From NCBI RefSeq assembly GCF_023898315.1, contig NC_064616.1, positions 705,093,389 to 705,157,388 on the forward strand: a stretch of 64,000 bases of DNA, written 5' to 3'. A program made the position numbers and the translations under genes. The notes beneath the pieces were generated by a model. That model had not been told where the DNA came from. It saw only the letters and a program-made list of their open reading frames with translations, and searched no databases. Numbering within the stretch: position 1 is the first letter of the stretch; each line of letters begins with the position of its first letter. Positions 57,098 to 64,000 of the stretch are shown here, piece after piece. This DNA comes from Schistocerca nitens. Taxonomy: Eukaryota; Arthropoda; Insecta; Orthoptera; Acrididae.

Positions 57098-57215
57098 CGC
57101 TGGGCCCGGCGGAGGTTCGAGTCCTCCCTCGGGCATGGGTGTGTGTGTTTGTCCTTAGGATAATTTAGGTTAAGTCCCAGTTAAGTCCCATAAGATTTTA
57201 CACACATTTGAACAT
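57098..57215 (+). mobile_element. SINE fragment, family C (related to A)
   Basis: GGAGGTTCGAGTCCTCCCTC (B box), GTGTTTGTCCTTAGGATAAT, TTAAGTCCCATAAGATTTTA, ACACATTTGAACATTTT. Similar plan to family A but with a different 3' half (CATAAGATTTTACACAC). The 5' part is lost against the Tc1 fossil. Confidence 0.75.
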
Positions 57216-58253
57216 TTTTGATAATTCGCTCAGAGTTGCTTGTCTGTTAGTACGCACAGCTCTACGCAAACCTCGCTGCTCTTGTCGTTAAGTGAAGGCA
57301 GTCGGTCACTGCGTTATCTGCGATGAGAGGTAATGTCGAAAGTTTGGGATTCTCAAAACACTCTTAATGTGGATCTCGGAATAATGAATTCCGTAACTAT
57401 TTCCGGAATGAAATGACCCATGCGTCTAACTTCAGCTACGATTCCGAGTGCAAAGTCTGTTAACTCCCGTTGTGCGGCCACAATCACATCGGAAACCTCT
57501 TAACATGAATGACTTGAGTACAAATGACAACTCCAGCAATGCGCTGCCCTTTTATGCCTTATGTACGCGATACTACAATCATCTGTATATGTGGATATTA
57601 TTAGCCCATGATTTTTGTCACCTCAGAGCATATGTAATGCCTTTGTGATTGTATTTACATTCATCAATAAGGACACTGAATGTAACACATTAGATGGACA
57701 CCAATCTCAATGTAATAAGTTTTTTTTCAACCATTACTATTCACTTCTACAGTCTAGGGTTTCCATTTGACCACTAGAAATGAACGAAATCCCGGAGTTA
57801 AGTCTAATAAATGTGTAGCTAAAACTTGGTGGGTTAGGTGAATCCAGTAATATCTAAACTATAATGCTTATATACTACTCTGAAAACACATGCTATACCG
57901 TTAGTTATGCTCCCATAACCGGAGATTGAAAAATGACAAGGAAGAGCTGGTACCTACGAGGTAATAAAACCTGTTCATGGGGCCGTTCTTCTAAGCTAGA
58001 CCGTAGGAGAAGGATTAATTCTTTACCTGTAACTTCTTTTTAAGTAATTATTCCAAACGATGTTGTATTCTCGACACTACTAGGTGCATTTAAAATAATA
58101 TAGTTATTTCCAGATTGTTAATACATGAACAACTGTTGTTTTATTTTTAAGTAATAACTTTATCTTTCTTAGTGTTACAGCTGTTTTATTATGTATTATT
58201 TTAAAATAAATTTCAGTGCTTATAGTTCTTAAGAACTTCTAGAGTTTTAGATA
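57216..58253. other. no recognised gene
   Basis: No family motifs. The last bases end in TA (58252-58253), the target site of the Tc1-like element. Confidence 0.5.
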
Positions 58254-59675
58254 CACTCCTGGAAATGGAAAAAAGAACACATTGACACCGGTGTGTCAGA
58301 CCCACCATACTTGCTCCGGACACTGCGAGAGGGCTGTACAAGCAATGATCACACGCACGGCACAGCGGACACACCAGGAACCGCGGTGTTGGCCGTCGAA
58401 TGGCGCTAGCTGCGCAGCATTTGTGCACCGCCGCCGTCAGTATCAGCCAGTTTGCCGTGGCATACGGAGCTCCATCGCAGTCTTTAACACTGGTAGCATG
58501 CCGCGACAGCGTGGACGTGAACCATATGTGCAGTTGACGGACTTTGAGCGAGGGCGTATAGTGGGCATGCGGGAGGCCGGGTGGACGTACCGCCGAATTG
58601 CTCAACACGTGGGGCGTGAGGTCTCCACAGTACATCGATGTTGTCGCCAGTGGTCGGCGGAAGGTGCACGTGCCCGTCGACCTGGGACCGGACCGCAGCG
58701 ACGCACGGATGCACGCCAAGACCGTAGGATCCTACGCAGTGCCGTAGGGGACCGCACCGCCACTTCCCAGCAAATTAGGGACACTGTTGCTCCTGGGGTA
58801 TCGGCGAGGACCATTCGCAACCGTCTCCATGAAGCTGGGCTACGGTCCCGCACACCGTTAGGCCGTCTTCCGCTCACGCCCCAACATCGTGCAGCCCGCC
58901 TCCAGTGGTGTCGCGACAGGCGTGAATGGAGGGACGAATGGAGACGTGTCGTCTTCAGCGATGAGAGTCGCTTCTGCCTTGGTGCCAATGATGGTCGTAT
59001 GCGTGTTTGGCGCCGTGCAGGTGAGCGCCACAATCAGGACTGCATACGACCGAGGCACACAGGGCCAACACCCGGCATCATGGTGTGGGGAGCGATCTCC
59101 TACACTGGCCGTACACCACTGGTGATCGTCGAGGGGACACTGAATAGTGCACGGTACATCCAAACCGTCATCGAACCCATCGTTCTACCATTCCTAGACC
59201 GGCAAGGGAACTTGCTGTTCCAACAGGACAATGCACGTCCGCATGTATCCCGTGCCACCCAACGTGCTCTAGAAGGTGTAAGTCAACTACCCTGGCCAGC
59301 AAGATCTCCGGATCTGTCCCCCATTGAGCATGTTTGGGACTGGATGAAGCGTCGTCTCACGCGGTCTGCACGTCCAGCACGAACGCTGGTCCAACTGAGG
59401 CGCCAGGTGGAAATGGCATGGCAAGCCGTTCCACAGGACTACATCCAGCATCTCTACGATCGTCTCCATGGGAGAATAGCAGCCTGCATTGCTGCGAAAG
59501 GTGGATATACACTGTACTAGTGCCGACATTGTGCATGCTCTGTTGCCTGTGTCTATGTGCCTGTGGTTCTGTCAGTGTGATCATGTGATGTATCTGACCC
59601 CAGGAATGTGTCAATAAAGTTTCCCCTTCCTGGGACAATGAATTCACGGTGTTCTTATTTCAATTTCCAGGAGTG
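58254..59675 (+). mobile_element. Tc1-like DNA transposon, apparently intact
   Basis: 1422 bp. TIRs of about 28 bp begin CACTCCTGGAAATGG at 58254 and end inversely CAATTTCCAGGAGTG at 59675. TA lies at 58252-58253 and 59676-59677. It contains an unbroken transposase and an AATAAA signal at 59613-59618 after the stop. The right flank is a LINE broken off exactly at the TA. Confidence 0.95.
58498..59520 (+). CDS. Tc1-like transposase, intact, D-D(32)-E
   Basis: 340 aa from MPRQRGREPYVQLTDF to AAKGGYTLY. First HTH about 15-50 (GRIVGMREAGWTYRRIAQHV...STVHRCC), second about 65-115 (SQQIRDTVAPGVSARTIRNRLHEAGL). Catalytic core: D155 in VVFSDESRF, D244 in LFQQDNARPH, E277 in SPDLSPIEHVW. I count 32 residues between D244 and E277, whereas classic Tc1 has 34. 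VWGAISY lies between. Nuclear enzyme that would excise the TIR element and insert at TA. The frame is open further upstream (from 58282), but the Met at 58498 sits just before the HTH and is chosen; MTPVCQ at 58282 is the alternative. No stops, so it may be active. Confidence 0.93.
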   Translation: MPRQRGREPYVQLTDFERGRIVGMREAGWTYRRIAQHVGREVSTVHRCCRQWSAEGARARRPGTGPQRRTDARQDRRILRSAVGDRTATSQQIRDTVAPGVSARTIRNRLHEAGLRSRTPLGRLPLTPQHRAARLQWCRDRREWRDEWRRVVFSDESRFCLGANDGRMRVWRRAGERHNQDCIRPRHTGPTPGIMVWGAISYTGRTPLVIVEGTLNSARYIQTVIEPIVLPFLDRQGNLLFQQDNARPHVSRATQRALEGVSQLPWPARSPDLSPIEHVWDWMKRRLTRSARPARTLVQLRRQVEMAWQAVPQDYIQHLYDRLHGRIAACIAAKGGYTLY

Positions 59676-59677
59676 TA

Positions 59678-62150
59678 GATCTGTTACATTTTCTAAGTGT
59701 CCCGCCAATAAAACGCAGTCTTTGGTTAGCCTTCCCCACAGAATTTTCTTTGTGTACCTTCCAACTTAAGTTGTTCGTAATTCTAATTTATAGGTATTTA
59801 GTTCGATGTACGGCCTTTAGATTTGACTGACTTATCGTGTAACCGAAGTTTAGCGGATTCCTTTTGGCACTCATATGGATGACCTCACGCTTTTCTTTAT
59901 TTAGGGTCAATTGCCAACTTTCGCGCCATACAGATATCTTTTCTAAATCGTTTTCCGGTTTGTTTTGATCTTCTGATGACTTTATTAGTCTATAAACGAC
60001 AGCGTCATCTGCAAACAGTTGTCTCCCAAATCGTTTATGTAGATAAGGAACAGCAAAGGACCTGTAACACTACCCTGTGGAAAGCCAGAAATAACTTCTA
60101 TTTTACTCGATGACTTTCCGTCAGTTACCACGAACTGTCGCCTCTCTGACAGCAAATCACGAATCCAGTCACACAACTGAGACGATACTCCATACGCACG
60201 CAATTATACTACAAGCAGCTTGAGTGGTACAGAGTCGAAAGCCTTCCGGATATCCAAAAATACGGAATCAATCTAACATCCCTTGTCAATAACGCTCAAC
60301 ACTTCATGCGAATAAAGAGCTAGTTGTGTTTCCCAAGAACGGCGTTTTCTAAATTCATGTTGACTGTGTGTTAATGGAGCGTTTCCTTCGAGGTAATTCA
60401 TAACGTTTGAACACAATGTACGTTCCAAAATCCTGCTGCATATCCACGTTAATGATATGCGCCTGTAATTTAGTGGTTTACTCCTACTACCTTTCTTGAA
60501 TATTGGCCTGTGCGACTTTCCAGTCTTTGGGAACGGATCTTTCGTCGAGCGAACGGTTGCATATCATTGTTAAGTATGGAGCTATTGCCTCAGCATCCTG
60601 TGTGAATGGACCCTAACAGGTACACAGTCTGGACCAGAAGATTTGATTTTATTAAGTGATTTAAGTTGCTTCTACGTTACTCATGTTGACAGCTGTTCTT
60701 GATTCGAATTCTGGAATATTTACTTCGTCTTCTTTTGTGAAGGCTGTGTTTAGTAACTCTGCGTTGGCAGCATTGTCCTCGATAGTATCTCCATTGATAT
60801 CGCGCAGAGAAGGCATTGATTGTATGTTGCCGCTAACATATTTCACATACGACCAATATCTCTCTCGATTTTATGCCACATTTCGAGACAAAGTTTCGTT
60901 GTGGAAACTGTTATAAGCATCTCGCATTGAAGTCCACGCAAAATTTCGAGCTTCTGTAAAACATCGTCAATCTTTGGGATTTTGCGTGTGTTTAAATTTG
61001 GCATGTTTTTTTCCGTTGTTTCTGCAACAGTGTTCTGACCTGTTATGTGTACCAAAGAGGATCAACTCCGTCGTTTGTTAATTTGTTTGGTATAAATCTC
61101 CCAATTGCTGCCGATACTACTTCTTTGAATTGAATTGGTCTGCACTTATATTATTAATTTGGTAGGGGTGGATATGGTGTCTCAGGAAGGCGTCGCGTGA
61201 ATTTTTATCTGCCTTATTGAATAGGTATATTTTTCGTTGATTTTTGGAGGATGTAGGGGTTACAAATTCAATCTCGCCACGACAACCCTATGTTCACTAA
61301 TCTCTTTATCCGTTTTGATGCTCGTTATTAGCTCGTAATTATTTGTTGCTAAGGAATAAAGTGTGTTTTCACAACCATTTACTATGCACGTGGGCTCATG
61401 AACTAACTGCTCGAAATAATTTCTGAGAATGCATTTAGCACAATTTCGGATGACTTTTTATGCGTACCTCCGGAATTAAACACGCATTTTCGCCAACATA
61501 TCGAGGGTAAATTATAGGCACCACCAACTATAATCGTATGAGTCGGGTACGTGTTTGAAATCAAATTCAAGTTTTCTTTGAACCTTTCAGCAACTGTATC
61601 ATCTGTATTGGGAGGTCGGTAAAAGGTTCGAATTATTATTATTCTGTTCCGGTTGCCAACAATGACCTCTGCCCATACTAACTCACACGAACTATCTACT
61701 CAATTTCGCTACAACATAAACTACTTCTAACAGCAACAAACACGCCACCGTAATCGTGTTTAGCCTATGCTTTCGGAACACCATTAGGCCCTTTTCAAAA
61801 ATTTCGGCTGAGCTTATCTCCCGCTTTTGGCAGCTTTCAGTGCCTGTAACGATTTGAGCATTAGTGCTTTCTATTAGCGCTTGGAGTTCTGGTACTTTCC
61901 CAACACAGCTACGAAAATTTGCAATTGTTATGCCGATGGTTTCTGTATCTACGTTCTTCCTGTGTTCGGCTTGCACCTTTAGTGATTGAAGCCCTTTTTG
62001 CGTTTTCCCGAGACCCTTTAACCTAGAAAACAGCACAGTCCACGCCACACATGCCCCTGATACCCTAGTAGCCGCTTGCTGCGTGTAGAGGACTCCTGAC
62101 CTATTCAGCGGAACCCGAAAACTATCCACCTATTGGCGCAAGCCGAGGAA
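59678..62150 (-). pseudogene. CR1/L2-group LINE, endonuclease and RT, cut at Tc1
   Basis: Read right to left: endonuclease N-terminus IANFRSCVGKVPELQALIES and TGTESC near 61925-61840, VFRKHR near 61780. The C-terminal endonuclease half lies at 61670-61440, with RFFYRPPNTDD-like and FNSGGTHKKS readings. The linker is KYVSGNIQSMPSLRDINGDT (60846-60790). RT follows: RAYGVSSQLCDWIRDLL (60203), ISGFPQGSVTGPLLFLIYIND (60105), WQLTLNKEKREVIHM near 59920-59870 and GRTLRKCN at 59690. It stops exactly at the TA of the Tc1-like element, and the expected C-terminus is not on the other side. Part of the FADD region (60010-59985) is deleted. Several frameshifts. Confidence 0.82.
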
Positions 62151-62429
62151 TCTGCGGCCTACATGCCTGAGGCTTGTGGATCAGGAGTACTGTCGATAAG
62201 GCGTTTTCCACATAAAAGGAAGAAAGAAGAAATCACAATAATACGAGATATAGCAACAACTTAAAAAAATTGCGAAAACTACTGAAATAAGAATTTCACT
62301 ATCGATTTAACTGTACACTTACGAACCGATCAAATATATCTCTTTACTCTACAGTCCGTAGAGCAAGGAAAGCATCCAGATTATGACAAGACAATGAAGT
62401 CTGATTTTCTATAGTGCGTTACAGTTATT

Positions 62430-63024
62430 ATTTTGCTTGATACAAATTCGATTCAACACAGAGTACGCGAAAGAACTTGTCCCCCTTCTAACAGCCGTGT
62501 ACCGCAAGTCTCTAGAGGAGCGGAAGGTTCCAAATGATTGGAAAAGAGCAAAGGTAGTCCCAGTCTTCAAGAAGGGTCGTCGATCAGATGCGCAAAACTA
62601 TAGACCTATATCTCTGACATCGATCTGTTGTAGAATTTTAGAACATGTTTTTTGCTCGAGTATCATGTCGTTTTTGGAAACCCAGAATCTACTCTGTAGG
62701 AATCAACATGGATTCCGGAAACAGCGATCGTGTGAGACCCAACTCGCTTTATTTGTTCATGAGACCCAGAAAATATTAGATACAGGCTCCCAGGTAGATG
62801 CTATTTTCCTTGACTTCCGGAAGGCGTTCGATACAGTTCCGCACTGTCGCCTGATAAACAAAGTAAGAGCCTATGGAATATCAGACCAGCTGTGTGGCTG
62901 GATTGAAGAATTTTTAGCAAACAGAACACAGCATGTTGTTATCAATGGAGAGACGTCTACAGACGTTAAAGTAACCTCTGGCGTGCCACAGGGGAGTGTT
63001 ATGGGACCATTGCTTTTCACAATA
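62430..63024 (+). pseudogene. LINE RT fragment, cut by the second Tc1-like copy
   Basis: Open frame from RFNTEYAKELVPLLTAVYRK through VVPVFKKGRRSDAQNYRPIS, ICCRILEHVFCSS, NQHGFRKQRSCETQLALF, AIFLDFRKAFDTVPH and SGVPQGSVMGPLLFTIY, then the Tc1 end. A different family from the neighbouring CR1/L2 LINE (CETQLALFVHETQKIL differs), but the same group. 5'-truncated at about 62430. The RT catalytic FADD lies beyond the break, presumably outside the window. Confidence 0.85.
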
Positions 63025-63026
63025 TA

Positions 63027-64000
63027 CACTCCTGGAAATTGAAATAAGAACACCGTGAATTCATTGTCCCAGGAAGGGGAAACTTTATTGACACATTCCT
63101 GGGGTCAGATACATCACATGATCACACTGACAGAACCACAGGCACATAGACATAGGCAACAGAGCATGCACAATGTCGGCACTAGTACAGTGTATATCCA
63201 CCTTTCGCAGCAATGCAGGCTGCTATTCTCCCATGGAGACGATCGTAGAGATGCTGGATGTAGTCCTGTGGAACGGCTTGCCATGCCATTTCCACCTGGC
63301 GCCTCAGTTGGACCAGCGTTCGTGCTGGACGTGCAGACCGTGTGAGACGACGCTTCATCCAGTCCCAAACATGCTCAATGGGGGACAGATCCGGAGATCT
63401 TGCTGGCCAGGGTAGTTGACTTACACCTTCTAGAGCACGTTGGGTGGCACGGGATACATGCGGACGTGCATTGTCCTGTTGGAACAGCAAGTTCCCTTGC
63501 CGGTCTAGGAATGGTAGAACGATGGGTTCGATGACGGTTTGGATGTACCGTGCACTATTCAGTGTCCCCTCGACGATCACCAGTGGTGTACGGCCAGTGT
63601 AGGAGATCGCTCCCCACACCATGATGCCGGGTGTTGACCCTGTGTGCCTCGATCGTATGCAGTCCTGATTGTGGCGCTCACCTGCATGGCGCCAAACACG
63701 CGTACGACCATCATTGGCACCAAGGCAGAAGCGACTCTCATCGCTGAAGACGACACGTCTCCATTCGTCCCTCCATTCACGCCTGTCGCGACACCACTGG
63801 AGGCGGGCTGCACGATGTTGGGGCGTGAGCGGAAGACGGCCTAACGGTGTGCGGGACCGTAGCCCAGCTTCATGGAGACGGTTGCGAATGGTCCTCGCCG
63901 ATACCCACCTCCCGCATGCCCACTATACGCCCTCGCTCAAAGTCCGTCAACTGCACATACGGTTCACGTCCACGCTGTCGCGGCATGCTACCAGTGTTAA
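63027..64000 (-). mobile_element. Tc1-like transposon, internally deleted sister copy
   Basis: Same family as 58254-59675 and nearly identical over most of its length. It starts CACTCCTGGAAATTG at 63027 after TA (63025-63026) and runs off the right edge. Relative to the intact copy about 220 bp are missing at the junction near 63904-63908, which joins the sequence for MRE (copy 1 near 58577) to SARTIR (near 58797). Confidence 0.93.
63182..63984 (-). pseudogene. Tc1-like transposase, frameshifted by internal deletion
   Basis: N-terminus MPRQRGREPYVQLTDF is retained up to GMRE, then the deletion removes most of the first and part of the second DNA-binding HTH and shifts the frame. Downstream the catalytic core is intact and in its own frame (SDESRF, QQDNARPH, SPIEHVW, ending GGYTLY at 63182), with substitutions such as R to H near VWRR and P to S near IRPRH. 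It cannot make a full transposase but keeps the TIR at 63027, so the intact copy might still mobilise it. Confidence 0.9.

Noticed and set aside
58282..58497. N-terminal extension of the Tc1-like transposase (open frame from 58282)
   Set aside because: The stretch lies in the 5' untranslated part next to the TIR, shows no transposase motif, and the HTH starts right after the Met at 58498.
58602..59033. Long minus-strand ORFs opposite the Tc1-like transposase (58213-58719, 58602-59033, 59357-59647)
   Set aside because: Antisense shadows of a GC-rich coding region with no family motifs.
1..64000. LTR retrotransposon or endogenous virus
   Set aside because: No pair of direct LTRs, no tRNA primer site, and no protease, integrase or RNase H order was seen; all RTs here are LINE type.

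Overview
This window is eukaryotic, and almost certainly from a grasshopper or locust of the Schistocerca type. The basis is a tRNA-derived SINE present in about 15 full or partial copies (A box like TGGCCGAGCGGTT, B box GGTTCGAATCC, then GTCCTTAGGTTAGTTAGG and a 3' end GCTCAGAGCCATTTGAACC). I recognise it from memory as a hallmark of large orthopteran genomes; no search was run. The sequence is AT-rich, has no long host open reading frame, no rRNA or functional tRNA, no LTR element, no CRISPR array and no bacterial operon logic. I found no host exon I could defend. It reads as intergenic or intronic DNA built from layered transposable elements (TEs).

Layout. 0-9.4 kb: a broken CR1/L2-group LINE with a SINE inside it, an old Tc1-like element (2971-4167), and the 5' half of an RTE-like LINE (5495-7168). 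9.4-15.1 kb: a minus-strand LINE with a restriction-like endonuclease and (TAA)n on both sides, best matched to the R4 clade (Dong type). It carries an intact DD41D mariner-type transposon and a SINE. 16.1-18.9 kb: an unfamiliar DNA transposon with 36-bp terminal inverted repeats (TIRs) around a broken gene of an uncharacterised, DUF7869-like family, hit by two different SINEs. 18.9-33.6 kb: mostly unannotatable, with LINE and Tc1 fossils, a SINE inside a SINE, and a GC-rich interspersed repeat. 33.7-36.2 kb: a hAT-like shell holding a TTAA-flanked element with an open 212-aa Mutator-like ORF. 37.2-46.9 kb: two long-inverted-repeat elements with tRNA-like sequence in their arms, a 5S-rRNA-derived SINE, a 53-bp near-perfect palindrome and Tc1 fossils. 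49.3-56.1 kb: a palindromic Tc1 derivative and two LINEs. 58.2-64 kb: an intact Tc1-like element (58254-59675) and an internally deleted sister copy in opposite orientation (63027 to the window end), with two truncated LINEs between them.

The genes form no pathway. They are selfish elements: LINE reverse transcriptases that copy themselves and probably mobilise the SINEs, and DDE transposases that move TIR elements. Only three ORFs are both recognisable and unbroken: the DD41D transposase (12654-13724, minus), the Tc1-like transposase (58498-59520, plus), and the 212-aa internally deleted Mutator-like protein (34458-35096, plus). Nesting gives relative ages: the R4-type LINE, the DUF7869-like element and the CR1/L2 LINEs are older; the DD41D and Tc1 copies and many SINEs are younger.
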